A stretch of DNA of 64,000 bases from Forficula auricularia (lineage: Eukaryota; Arthropoda; Insecta; Dermaptera; Forficulidae), in assembly GCA_024734495.1 (NCBI GenBank), contig JALMQS010000412.1, forward strand, positions 1 through 64,000. The letters run 5' to 3'. The notes beneath the pieces were generated by a model. The model was not told where the DNA came from and made no database searches. It worked only from the letters and a program-made list of their open reading frames with translations. Within the stretch, counting starts at the first letter, position 1, and every line of letters starts with the position of its first letter. The position numbers and the translations under genes are program-made. Shown here piece by piece: positions 25,200-36,230 of the stretch.

Positions 25200-25740
25200 A
25201 TAATAAAAATGAATTTCTGTTTCTTCGTAAACGCAGATCTCTCAAATGCCTGGACCGATTTGGCTAATTTTTTTTTTAAATGTTCGTAATAGTCCAATTC
25301 CGGTTAATACGTAAAAAAAATTGGAAAAGTTGCCCGGAAAATTGAAAAATTCAGGTTAGCCAACATAGCTTGCCAAACAATAAAAGAACTAAACTAGCAA
25401 AAAAAACAAGTGTTGGCGGCCCTGTTTTTAAGATTTTTGAGTGTCATTCATTCTCAAAAGTTCTAATCACATTATCGTTGAAGAAGAATTTAATACTAAG
25501 ATTAAAAAAAACTATCTATTTTTTTAAAGTACATTTAAAACCAAAAATTTATCGTCATAGTAACTAAATTTTTGAAAAAGTTATGGTTATTTAAAAAAAA
25601 GCTATTTTTTTCAAAAATTCCTAACTTCTTTTGGGTTGGGTGAAAAAATTTGAAAAAAATTCTGAAAACCGTCTTTAATAGGGTAGAAAAAAACAAAAAA
25701 GTTTCAGCCAAGCTTTTGATTATATATATAATAGATGAAA
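25200..25740 (+). repeat. Unclassified arthropod-type repeat
   Basis: It starts after a TA-rich stretch with ATAAAAATGAATTTCTGTTT and contains CCTGGACCGATTTGGCTAAT, a box typical of short non-coding arthropod repeats. An open frame of 65 codons (25370-25567) has no motif. Ends are not defined. Confidence 0.4.
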
Positions 25741-26500
25741 AATATTTAATTTAAAATAAAATATGTTATTTAAAAATCATTTTTCTTAAAAATACCCTTG
25801 GGAATCTCAACTCATCTTTTTTCTATTGTATTTAAGACCCTCAGCTATTTCAAAAGAACTAAGCCTTTTGGCTTTTGTATTCGAGCTCATTCATTCATTT
25901 CAATATTATTTATTTATTTCAAAGTTAATTATAAAGGATTATTGAAACTATATTAACTAAACTAACTGAAAGGAATTAATTAGCTTTTGGAATTTCTTTA
26001 AAAATATATTTTAAAGATTAATACCAAAATTCAATTAGCCCGTAGAATTCTTTAAAGAAAACAAAATCATTTGAAAACCCATTGTTATATAGTTTTGAGA
26101 TCTAGGAAATTTCAGCCTATTGAAATTATTAAAAACCTATTTTGAGCCTAATTAAACCTAAATTTTCTATAATCTAATAATAAACTTTAAAAGTTTATTA
26201 TTTTTAATTTTTTAATTGGATAATTCTCCCCAAATGACGATTTTTACCTTATTTATTGAGTTTTTACAAGACAAAACCTTTATTTTAATTTAAGTTGAAA
26301 GGTTATTTTTGCCGAATAATTGAGTAGCAGAAGGGGACAATAAAATATTGTCTTCTGCTGGAAAAATAAATTTTTTAAATTCATTCATAAAGAGATATAC
26401 TTTGTCCTCTTCATCAATCTATTACAATTGATTCACAAGAGTTGATATATGAAAGTGTTCTTTACACATGTATATAAAACATCAATTTGAATATAATATA
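25741..26500. other. AT-rich spacer, nothing recognised
   Basis: No open frame, RNA gene or element end could be supported here. Confidence 0.3.
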
Positions 26501-26587
26501 TATTAGGGTGGTCCTTATTTTAGGTATTTTCGAATTTTTATGCTGCCCCATGTTCATATGGTTAGAAATAAATAAAAAAAAAATATC

Positions 26588-26770
26588 GAGCAAGATGCAA
26601 GTTAGGTTTCACAAAAAGAAATAAAACAAAATTGAGTTTTGAATTCGATATATTTCGGGGTGAGCCCATCATCAGGAGTCAAAGAAAACGCTCACCCCCG
26701 AAATATATCGAATTCAAAACTCAATTTTGTTTTATTTCTTTTTTGTGAAACCTACCTTGTATCTTGCTCA
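26588..26770. repeat. Penelope-type inverted repeat 3
   Basis: GAGCAAGATGCAAGTTAGGT at the left is inverted at the right end, and the arms are almost perfect. On the minus strand the centre reads CTGATGATGGGCTCACCCC then GAAATATATCG. The TTTCACCTAGAACCAACACC block follows at about 26795. See the repeats at 24301 and 24490. Confidence 0.75.
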
Positions 26771-27300
26771 AGTTTTATTATTATATTAAAATGTTTCACC
26801 TAGAACCAACACCTAACTCCTTAAAATTTAAAAAAAAATATCCCCCAAATTTCAAGGCTCAATCTCAATTTTAATCTCTGCCCCAGAGCGATGTAAGTTT
26901 CCCATCTAAATAATAAAAATAAAAAATTTGAAACTCTGTAGAAGAAATTAATTAATCAATAATAATATTAGCTTGTCAAGTTGAATTTACCAATTCACTG
27001 GTATTTCTCTGTGCCTCAAATAGCTCCACTATGGTGGCTAACGTTGTGTGGTTTAACTTTAGTTGTGTTTTTGGTGGTAAATTGATTAAATTACTACGAA
27101 GGGGTTAAGTTGGATGTAACGACAGAGAATTCCTCCAATAGGAAACGATTGGTAAACCGATTAAAGTAAAGGGTTCCCAGCAAATATCCTACCATCTCTG
27201 TGATTATTAATAGGATAATTTTAATATATATTAAAATATAGCAGTATTTTATCTATTTAATAATGTGTTAATACCTTTGCCAAACATGTGCAGTACTTAC

Positions 27301-27408
27301 AGTATAATCAGCACTGCTGTCTGCATCTGTTTTGGGGTTGTCCAATGTCCACTCGAAGATTGAAGAGGATCGTTGTGTGTCATCAGGATGCACTGTGGGA
27401 ACAGACAT
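27301..27408 (-). CDS. Candidate first coding exon (36 codons), unknown protein
   Basis: On the minus strand an ATG at 27408 opens 36 codons (MSVPTVHP...SADYT) that end exactly at a consensus donor T|GTAAGTACTG (intron from 27300). A TATA box lies about 40 bp upstream and TCAG-type initiator sequence lies between them. The composition is GC-richer than its flanks and rich in S, T and D, with no signal peptide or known domain. Further exons would lie at lower coordinates, but I could not identify any. A hAT element begins about 40 bp upstream of the TATA box. An alternative is that this is a leftover exon of a dead gene. I do not recognise the family. Confidence 0.45.
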
Positions 27409-27447
27409 CGAGAAGAATCGCTGAGTTTGTAGGAATCGGTTGTGTAA

Positions 27448-27455
27448 CTTATATA
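27448..27455 (-). promoter_or_regulatory. TATA box candidate
   Basis: The minus strand reads GTATATAAGTT here, a strong TATA match. About 28 bp downstream is AACTCAGCG, an acceptable initiator, and the ATG of the candidate exon follows about 13 nt later. Such a short leader is possible in arthropods but unusual. Confidence 0.45.
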
Positions 27456-27815
27456 CACCCACTCGGCTCTGCGCCAGTTCTTTGACCTCTCTAAATCAGT
27501 GGTTCTTAACCTTTTATTAGTCACGGCCCCCTCAAAATCCGAAAGCATATTGGCGGCCCCCTTAAAATCCTAAAATATTTTCTCGACCAGTACCCTCCCA
27601 GCCCAGCATTAGGTAACATATAATTAAGTAATTACTGGTTCAAAAATTATAAACTTAGACTTATAAGAAATATTTACACGGTTTTATTAAACTTGTAATT
27701 TTGTCTGTCTGTCTGTCTGTTTGGGTCAAATTTACCTATACGCTCAACGTTTTCATTTAGTTTGACCATGTTTAAGAATATTGAGATGTCATTAAATTCA
27801 TCTATCACTTACAAT

Positions 27816-29041
27816 ATGGGCCATTCCACGCCAAATTCAACACCCCTACGCGCTTAAACTAGATACTAATCGAACAAACGCATTCGCCAATTCATTTATC
27901 CCTATGACATCTAGAGACTGGAACTCTCTTCCCCTGACCGTCTTTCCAGCAACTTATAACCTTCAATCTTTCAAGACCAGCATCCACAGATACCTTCGAC
28001 TGCTACCCAATCCCTAAATCCCCCTTATCTTCACGTTACAAGGGTCCACCACGGACTACAGAGGTTGTACCTTCTTGGTGCAACTTCTTCTTGTATAAAA
28101 AAAAATCGATTGGTTTGAAAAATTTTAATTTTTGATTTCCTTCATTTTTTGACATTTTTTAATACCCATCAAAAAAACTCTTCCTGGTAAATTTTGAAAT
28201 TTTTTTGATCACCGGTTTAAAAGATATCGAATTTCGATTTTTCGCTCTTTACTTCTTCAAAAATGGTCCAAATTCAATTTTTTTTTTTTTTAATTTTTGT
28301 TTTTTTACATACTTTTTAGAAAAAATACAAAAAAATTATTTAAAGTGTTTTTATATGCGATTTTTGAGTTTGAAAATTCTAATCTTGTTTTTGAAACTGT
28401 ATGTACCTACTCTTCGATTTTTTTGATAATTTTTTATTTTAAACTTCTATTCATTCATCTACAAATTTTAAGACCGGATTGATAGTGGTCCTATGATAAA
28501 TCCTATTTTTTTTTATTTTTGAAAATTTCGAGAAAAAAAATTATTCGCTATATTAACCATTATTAAAACAACTTTTTGGTATTGAGTTCTCTTTTTTTAG
28601 TTATTATGAATTGATTTTGATCGTCAACAGGTGTTTAAAATAAATAACTATATTTAGTTTGTTGAAAGAAAATCAAAATCAAAAATCGAAAAAAATAGTA
28701 ATTATTAAAGGACCACTATCAACCCGTTCTTAAAATTTGTAGAATGAATAAAAGTTTAAAATAAAAAATTATCATCAAAAACAAGATTAAATTTTTAAAA
28801 CTTAAAAATTGCATATAAAAACACTTTAAATAAATTTTTTGTATTTTTTTCTAAAAAGCATGTGAAAAAAAATTAAATTTAGACCATTTTTGAAGAAGTT
28901 ATGAGCGAAAAACCGAAACCGGTGATCAAAAAAATTTCAAAATTTACCAGGAAGAGTTTTTTGATAAATAATGTCAAAAAATGAAGGAAATCAGAAATTA
29001 AAATTTTTACAACCGCCCAATTTGGCGTGGAATGCCCCAAA
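27816..29041. mobile_element. Foldback element with CCATTCCACGCCAAATT ends
   Basis: The left end GGGCCATTCCACGCC is inverted at the right (GGCGTGGAATGCCCC). Arms of several hundred bp (for example CTTCCTGGTAAATTTTGAAA and its inverse at about 28940) face each other. A LINE tail interrupts the left arm. The ends resemble the element at 9495-11142. Confidence 0.85.
27850..28107 (+). pseudogene. LINE 3' tail inserted in a foldback arm
   Basis: It encodes the C-terminal motif SRDWNSLPLTVFP and a downstream FKTSIHRYLR, with a stop near 28016. A 3'UTR and A-run follow at about 28099-28107. It is related to, but distinct from, the LINE tails at 863-1191 and 49494-50247. Confidence 0.8.
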
Positions 29042-29248
29042 TGGATCGCTTATATGCTTATAATAACTAGTAACATATTATTTTTAATTATTTTTTATTT
29101 TATTTGTAAAAATATAAAAACTTAAAAAATTATAATATTTTCGCGCCCCCCCCCCCCCCTGTTAAGAATCGCTAGACTAGAAAATCTGAACGCTTTTTAT
29201 CTCGCCCAATAAGTAATTCCAAAAATTAATCGATGAATTTTTGAATAT

Positions 29249-31288
29249 ATACCGGGTGAGTTTTTTTTTCTTTGAAACAGACTTATAACTCAAAAACAGT
29301 GCATCATATGGAAAAAAGTTTCAAATAAAAGTTTGTTTATATCGAGGGGGAAACTAAACTACGCTATTGTTTATCGACGTTGAACAAGCTTTCAAGGGTA
29401 TTTCAAGGTCAAGTTCTGTTTTTTAAATGGAACATTATATTTTTCTATACATCTACTTAATCTACAAAAAAAATTGAACAACTTTCATAAGAACTATTTT
29501 TTTATACGACAACAAATAAACAAAATACCTACATGAATCAATTAGATCTCAAAAAAAATTCTTAATAATTATTTTTAACAATTATTATCTAATAATAATG
29601 AATAAATAATTAATTTTAAATAAATTATCATTAAATCGAAAAGTCACAACAATTACATAACATCATTAATAAATAAATAAATAAATGAAAATAAGTGTTT
29701 ATAATGATATTAAAACTTCATTATTATACACAGATTTAAGAGATTATTTTCTACTTAGTAGAAGTAGTTAAAATTCTTGAGTTTAAAAAAGTTTATTTCT
29801 CGTGTCAATCCAGTAGATAGTTATATTGTATTAATAAAAATGGAGCATTTTTTTGTTGAAAACAGAATTGATATGGTCTTAATTTATGGCGAAAGTGCAA
29901 GAAGTGTTATAAGGCTGCCATTGAAATGAATGCCGAGCGGTTTCCTAATAGGAATACACCCTCACAAGCTTCATTTTATTGTGTTGTAAAATCTGTTAAA
30001 AAAAATCAGGAAATGTAAAGGCTACGAAGAAACTTAAATAAATAAATAAATTAATTAATTAATAAATAAATGAAAATGAGTGTTTATAATGATATTAAAA
30101 TTTCATTATACACAGATTTAAGAGATTATTTTCTACTTAGTAGAACTAGTTAAAATTCTTGAGTTTAAAAAAGTTTATTTCTCGTGTCAATCCAGTAGAT
30201 AGTTATATTGTATTAATAAAAATGGAGCATTTTTTTGTTGAAAACAGAATTGATATGGTCTTAATTTATGGCGAAAGTGCAAGAAGTGTTATAAGGCTGC
30301 CATTGAAATGAATGCCGAGCGGTTTCCTAATAGGAATACACCCTCACAAGCTTCATTTTATTGTGTTGTAAAATCTGTTAAAAAAAAATCAGGAAATGTA
30401 AAGGCTACGAAGAAACTTAAATAAATAAATAAATTAATTAATTAATAAATAAATGAAAATAAGTGTTTATAATGATATTAAAACTTCATTATACACAGAT
30501 TTAAGAGATTATTTTCTACTTAGTAGAACTAGTTAAAATTCTTGAGTTTAAAAAAGTTTATTTCTCGTGTCAATCCAGTAGATAGTTATATTGTATTAAT
30601 AAAAATGGAGCATTTTTTTGTTGAAAACAGAATTGATATGGTCTTAATTTATGGCGAAAGTGCAAGAAGTGTTATAAGGCTGCCATTGAAATGAATGCCG
30701 AGCGTTTTCCTGATAGGAATACACCCTCACGAGCTTCATTTTATTGTGTTGTAAATCTTTTTAAAAAACAAAAAAAAACAGGAAATGTAAAGGCTACTAA
30801 GAAACTGAAATAGGCCAAAATAAGGAATTTGGAACTGGAATTCATCCAGAAAACTTGCGATAACACTCTGGAATATCACAGAACAGTGTCGAAAAATTAT
30901 TAAATTATTAATTTAATTATTAGTTATTTAATCATTATTATTTGATAATTAAGTTAAATGATTGTTGAAAATAATTATTAAGAATTTTTTGAGATCTAAT
31001 TGATTCATGTATTTTGTTTATTTGATGTCGTATTAAAAAAATAGTTCTGATGAAAGTTGTTCAATTTTTTTTGTAGATTAAGTAGACGTATAGAAAAATA
31101 TAGGGTTCCATTTAAAAAACAGAACTTGACATTGAAATACCCTTGAAAGCTTGTTCTAGGTCGATAAACAATAGCGTAGTTTAGTTTCCCCCTTGATATA
31201 AATAAACTTTTATTTGAAACATTTTTCAATATAATGCACTGTTTTTGAGTTATAAGACTGTCTCAAGATAAAAAAACTCACCCGGTAT
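29249..31288. mobile_element. DNA transposon with about 330-bp terminal inverted repeats
   Basis: The ends read ATACCGGGTGAG and CTCACCCGGTAT. The arms stay inverted for over 300 bp (e.g. AACTACGCTATTGTTTATCG and its inverse near 31160). The interior holds three tandem 384-bp units, each with a decayed transposase N-terminus. The rest of the transposase is missing, so the element is non-autonomous. Confidence 0.85.
29689..30800 (+). repeat. Three tandem units of about 384 bp with transposase N-terminus
   Basis: The anchor word GTGTTTATAATGATATT occurs at 29695, 30080 and 30463, giving spacings of 385 and 383 bp. Each unit carries ATGGAGCATTTTTTTG and a frame with MVLIYGES, then (after a frameshift) a stretch like EMNAERFPNRNTPSQASF. 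This matches the helix-turn-helix start found in some Tc1/mariner-related transposases (DUF4817-like; from memory of the family). Copies are nearly identical, so the triplication is recent. The third unit continues further into the transposase before decaying. Confidence 0.85.
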
Positions 31289-31399
31289 ATATATTATATA
31301 GTATGTTTATTTATATTAAATTTCACATTTTTACTCTTCCTGAAAAAACTGGTTGGTGAAGATAAGGACCCTTTTTCCTTGATCCATCACATACATCTC

Positions 31400-31605
31400 T
31401 TTCTGTATCCATTAATATTCATACTTTTGTATACAATTAGCCAAATTTTTCAATTCATTTAATATATTATAATAAAAGAAAAATAATTTAATAATATTTA
31501 CATTTGGGTTTCCGACGAGGCTGCTAGCTGAATAGATGCAGAAGGGATGAAACTTTATTCGACATCAAATTTAAACAAGCATACAAAATATTATTTATAA
31601 TAACA
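31400..31605 (-). repeat. Inverted partner of 37195-37430
   Basis: CATCAAATTTAAACAAGCAT, GATGCAGAAGGGATGAA and ATAATAAAAGAAAAATAATT here occur as reverse complements at 37195-37430 with moderate divergence. Function is unknown; this may be a repeat family with two copies or an old inverted duplication. Confidence 0.65.
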
Positions 31606-31654
31606 AATTTAAATTTAGGGAACGAAGAAAAGTTTATTTTTATTACAGACAAAA

Positions 31655-31690
31655 GGATCAGCCGGGGCTCGAACCCGGGATCTTTGCATG
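31655..31690 (-). other. tRNA-like T-arm fragment (SINE or tRNA remnant)
   Basis: The minus strand reads CCGGGTTCGAGCCCCGG, a perfect 5-bp T-stem around TTCGAGC, followed by CTGATCC and a T-run. The matching 5' acceptor strand (GGATCAG) is not found upstream, so this is not a full tRNA gene. Confidence 0.6.
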
Positions 31691-31723
31691 TGTATTATTT
31701 ATAATTTTTAAAAAAATATAGAC

Positions 31724-31849
31724 ATGTTTAAGAGAAACGTCAACAAAATTGAAGAAGCCGTCATTAAGAGAAAAGCAGCCGAGCGATTCCGGGTTGACCC
31801 GAGGTTTGCCGAACGCGAGCGCAATTTGAAAATTCAAATTTTTAAATAA
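31724..31849 (+). CDS. Short basic open frame, 41 codons, unknown
   Basis: The ATG at 31724 opens a frame rich in K, R and E (MFKRNVNK..., then FRVDPRFAERERN) that ends at TAA 31849. The composition (GC-richer, with CpG) is unlike its AT-rich surroundings. The DPxFAERER pattern recalls basic repeats in some transposon-encoded proteins, so a transposon fragment is more likely than a gene. Confidence 0.3.
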   Translation: MFKRNVNKIEEAVIKRKAAERFRVDPRFAERERNLKIQIFK

Positions 31850-32054
31850 AGTGAATTGAAAAATTAATAAAAATTGATTAAAAAACGATCAATCGTTGAA
31901 AAAATATTCATCTTTTTTCTCCATTCTAACTAATATTGAAAAATAATTAAAACTTAAAAAAAAAGTGTAAATTATTTACTAGAGGCGGCTAACGGATAAA
32001 TTATGTGAAAATAAATAAATATAAAAATTCTCCGATTAAGATCTTTTTAATTAA

Positions 32055-32721
32055 TGTAGTTGTTTCGCGACAATACTAGCAAAAAGGTAATGCTAGAGTA
32101 TATAAGAACAGACAATAAGGATTCATAATTCATAAGTCCAAAACTTTTTGCTGTTTATGTACCACTACTAGCCAATCCCGTGCTCGTTTGACAAATCTGG
32201 CAACATTGTCCGAGCTTGAATATTTTTATCATAGAAATGACAGATAAAATACATTATAAAGGTCGATTTATAAAACAAAAAGTTCTTGATAAGCGATTGA
32301 AAGCTGTTGCGACAATGGCTAAAGCGAAAAACCCCCTCTTTTTAGGTTAAATACATGCGTTGTTGCCAGCTTGTTTTAGTGTAAATTTTATTGATTATTA
32401 TCTCAGAAACCGTGTTGTAACTATAAATTAAAATTTTCTTAAAAAATGTATAGTTATTGTTTAATGTTGGTTTAGTTTTTTATAACATTGGTAAGAAGAG
32501 TTTCTTAATTATAATTAAATATGTATGAAAACTTTCCGTTATCACGTATAGTGCAATGTATAAGTGTCTGAAAAACTCGTATCTTTGGAATTTAATATCT
32601 CCAGAACTATATTGTTCATAAATTTCGTTTTGCCACCAATCGATGCAGAAGTATTTAAATAATAATCTCTCTAAATTTCAAAAAAAAATCCTATGAAAAC
32701 CCATATGGTGAAACAACTACC
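32055..32721. mobile_element. piggyBac-like non-autonomous element 1
   Basis: It is flanked by TTAA on both sides (32051-32054 and 32722-32725). The ends are TGTAGTTGTTTCGCGAC and the inverse GGTGAAACAACTACC. The similar end (GTTCTTTCGCGAC) of the element at 38369-38900 supports one family. There is no transposase in the 667-bp body. The TTAA duplication is the hallmark of piggyBac. Confidence 0.75.
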
Positions 32722-32725
32722 TTAA

Positions 32726-33229
32726 TTACAATAAGTACATATTGTATGTGGAACGCAGTTTAGTTCGGGAGAGTCAAATTAACTCATTTAGTGAAATCTT
32801 CTATTTAGTGGCGGATTTCAATGTGTTTGGGGTTACATGGGGCGGTAAGACTAAAAAGGGGCCTCTCTTCTCTTTCTAATCTAATATATGGTTTTTATTT
32901 ATTTTTATGGGGGTGGAGGGGATTTAGTTTACCCTACAAATTTCACCTCTTCATTTGAGAGATTAAGGGTAGTAAAGTTTTTGTGAATAATTTTCATCTT
33001 TATTATTGATCCATAATCTACTAATATGCCAAAGGGAAGGGGAAATTACATATTTAATAGATGCAAATTTACCCTAACACCTTCAGTCCTTTATTTTAGA
33101 AGTTAAAAGAGAGAAACTCTGGGTTTTTAAAATTTTTCCTTCATTTTTGTTCCAAACTTTATCAGCTAACTGAATTTCACCGTGCTAGAATGATTAGAAG
33201 TAAATTACAAGGAGAAACAAAGAGGTTGT
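32726..33229. other. AT-rich spacer, no gene seen
   Basis: No motif, open frame or element boundary could be supported. Confidence 0.3.
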
Positions 33230-33545
33230 CCTCTGCTTGATGCAAATAAACATACACACATATATATCGAGATGATATATCTGTATATATATTATTTATT
33301 TGTTTGAGACTATAGTTTCGAAGACTTGGTCTTCATCATCAGTCTTTCTTCAATTATAAATGTTTTTCATGGACTCAATATCATATGGATATTGAAAACT
33401 TGGTGTTCTTTCATCACTGGTGGTCGACCTGTAACCTCTTTGTTTCTCCTTGTGAATCAACAACTCTGCTACTCTCGGCAAAACAAAAACTTTTCAAGAA
33501 GTAAATTAGATGAAAAATTACTCTTATAAACTTCACATTTTCTTT
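33230..33545 (-). repeat. Penelope-type repeat 4
   Basis: On the minus strand CTGATGATGAAGACCAAGTC is followed by TTCGAAACTATAG. A perfect 6-bp stem (GAAGAC/GTCTTC) lies between CTGATGA and GAAAC. Downstream words (GAATCAACAACTCTGCTA and CTCGGCAAAAC on the plus strand) also occur at 13590-13620, so this is a dispersed family. Confidence 0.65.
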
Positions 33546-33898
33546 TTAGGAAAATTGAAAAGTTTCTACTTTTTTATTTTTATTAATAGTGTACAGAAAC
33601 CTTAACCATCAGAATCCTCCCCCCCCCCCCCCAACAAATTTTCTTTTTTACCCTTATGCAACCTCTTTTAAATAAAAGTTTTAAAATAATTAACCCTTTT
33701 TTTGAAAAATAGATAGATTCTTTTTTCAAAAATTAAACTCATGGTATAAACTCCTGAGGGGTGGAGCCCGCTGATATGCAAAGTAAAAATATTTTCTACT
33801 TAAATCTGAAATATTTAATAATAGATCAAAGACCTGGAAATTAAACATCTCTAATGTTTTACTATAAAAAGTATTTAAAAATAAATATTATTTGAATA

Positions 33899-36050
33899 AT
33901 AGTCCAGGCAAATTGCGTGAAAAAGTGTCATAAACAGGAAATAATTCCCGTTAAAGATTTTATTGCTGGAATACCTTTATTGGTAATACAATATTACTAC
34001 CCCAAGTTTTTTCCCCCAAATCTGAGTTGTGGAAATTTTTCTACGCGCCTCAAAATGAGAAAATTTCGGAGTTTTTTCAGTGTTTCTTAAATAACTCTAA
34101 AACGTATTATCAAATAAAAAGATTAGCTAAATTAAATCTCTTTAAATTACGCCTAAAATTATAAAAATTTCATCTATATTTAGGTTCAGTAGAACCGGTA
34201 CTAACGCCTATCAAAAATCAGCCCCCGAGATCAGTGCCGTTCCTGGGGTGGCGAACGCCTGCGTGCAAGAATAATTTTGTGCGCCCCTATATACTATGCT
34301 TAAATTTTGATGATAAGGCCATTTTTCTAATCATTTTTAGTTTGAGGTTTAAACTGAATAGTTTCCTTATAGACTAAAGTCACTTTAGTGTAAGTGTTTG
34401 GTTATGAAAATGGGCGTAATAAAATAAAACAACGAAAAAATATGACAAAAATTTATTTTCGACATCAAATAAAATAGACTATTAACGTACAATATAGGTC
34501 ATAAATAAAACACGTCCATTCGGAAATTAACAAAAAATCTAATATAACTCAATTCACTCAACTGAGTGAATTGAGTTAAAACTCTCAAACGGCGCTCAAC
34601 GCAAACAAATCCGTTAACTTGAAAATGTGCAAGATCTGTCTAATACCTAAGTACCTAATTATCAAATAACAAGGTAGTTTTAGAACATAACACGTCTTGC
34701 TTTTGCAGATGCAAGCTCATTGATCATTTCATTGTGATCGATGGCTTCACATATTTTATTTTATTTTTTATTTTAGTAAATTCCAGTGTAGAAGTTACTT
34801 CTTATATTAGTTTACTGTTTCTTCCTGTAATCAAAGTTTACAGCTTTGCTATAATTTGATTTTTAATACCTTTAATGCCGATTTTTCTTCCAATTAGAAG
34901 TGGGTTTTTGCAAGAGTAGCAAATAGTTGAATTTGGGGCCCCTTAAATTGGGCGCCTGCGTGCGGGGCATTCGCTGCATACCCGCCAGGAACGGCACTGC
35001 CCGAGATCACTTTTGAATATCCCTAAAACACGATTTTTTTTCGATTTTTTCCCATTTTAACCACGAAGGAGCACGCTTTCGACAAAGACGACTCTATATA
35101 TTTTTAAACAATTAAATTTGCTACAATTTAAATAAAGTTTCATTCTAATTGGATAATGGTAACATGAGGTTGAAGTTTTGAAAAAATGGAATTATTTGCA
35201 AAAAATCGCAGTTTTTCCTTCATAAAATAATAACCACTTATCCTAGAAACTTGATTCCTATCTTATTGTCTAGGGAATTTTGTTGACTTGAACGTTTATA
35301 GATTTCCAGAATTTTCCATGACGCTTTTGAGGATTCGGATCATAACCTTCCCGTAAAATGTAGAATAGGTATCTATAAATCTAAAAGAGTTTTATCAAAA
35401 AAGTGGTTCAAGTAAATAAAATTTCCAGGACAATGAGATCAAAATCAAGTTTCTAGGATGAGTGGTTTTCATTCTACGAAGGAAAACTGCGATTTTTTGA
35501 AACAATGGATCATTTTCTGTCATGGAAAATGCTGGTTATCTATAAATCTAAGAGTTTTATCAAAAAAGTGGTCCAAGTACACGTTCAAGTCAACAAAATT
35601 TCCTAGGATGAGCTGTTTTCATTTTATGAAGGAAAAACTGCGATTTTTTGGAAAAAATTGCATTTTTTCAAAAATTCAACCTCATGTTACTTACCATTAT
35701 CCAATTAGAATGAAACTTTATTTAAATTGTATCAAATTTAATCTAGTAGTTTAAATGTGTATAGAGTCGTCTTTGTCGAAAATGTGTGCATGGTCAAAAT
35801 GGGGAAAAGTCGAAAAAGTACGAGTTTTAGGGATATTCATTTGATTTGATAAGTCGTTTTAGAGTTATTCTTGAAAAACTGAAAAAACTCCGAAATTTTC
35901 TCATTTTAAGGCGCGTAGAAAAATTTCCACAACACAAATTTGGGGGAAAAAACTTAGGGTAGTAATATTGGAGTACCAATAAAGGTATTCCAGCAATAAA
36001 ATCTTTACCGGGAATTATTTCCTGTTAAAATTGTAATTTGCCTGGACTAT
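33899..36050. mobile_element. Foldback element, family C, interrupted by a hAT MITE
   Basis: The ends ATAGTCCAGGCAAATT and AATTTGCCTGGACTAT are a perfect inverse. Arms extend inward several hundred bp (GGAATACCTTTATTGGTA and its inverse at about 35975). ATAAT (or TAA) flanks both ends as a possible target duplication. The loop shows degenerate direct and inverted copies of the family C core. The 768-bp hAT element at 34232-34999 interrupts the left arm. Confidence 0.85.
34232..34999. mobile_element. Non-autonomous hAT element, 768 bp
   Basis: It has a 15-bp perfect terminal inverted repeat CAGTGCCGTTCCTGG. A perfect 8-bp target duplication CCCGAGAT lies at 34224-34231 and 35000-35007. The body has no transposase. 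A 15-bp perfect palindrome arm pair (AACTCAATTCACTCA, 2-nt loop) is at 34546-34577. Confidence 0.92.
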
Positions 36051-36230
36051 AATGAAATGAATGATGTTATATACCTTAATATTAAAAAAATTATTATTTA
36101 ATAAATAAATAATAAAGTTTTATTCCTTGGCATGTTTAGAAGCTCAAGTTTCCTCGGTTGCTATGATCTCTACATCAACCAAACATATTACAATTCTTCT
36201 TCTTATTGATAGACCTATGGTCTGTTTATC

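Larger units (their letters stand above)
27497..29172. mobile_element. hAT-like element carrying nested insertions
   Basis: The left end is CAGTGGTTCTTAACC and the right end is the degenerate inverse GTTAAGAATCGCTA, a hAT-type terminus. Flanking 8-mers (CTCTAAAT / GACTAGAA) are only partly alike. Inside are a foldback element (27816-29041) and, within its left arm, a LINE tail (27850-28107). There is no transposase. A TCTG microsatellite is at about 27703-27722. Confidence 0.7.

Noticed and set aside
27288..27548. Other frames overlapping the candidate first exon (65 and 83 codons)
   Set aside because: They cross the TATA box or the hAT end and lack a donor at a sensible place.
31655..31690. 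tRNA gene
   Set aside because: Only the T-arm and 3' acceptor strand are present; no D-arm, anticodon arm or 5' acceptor strand.
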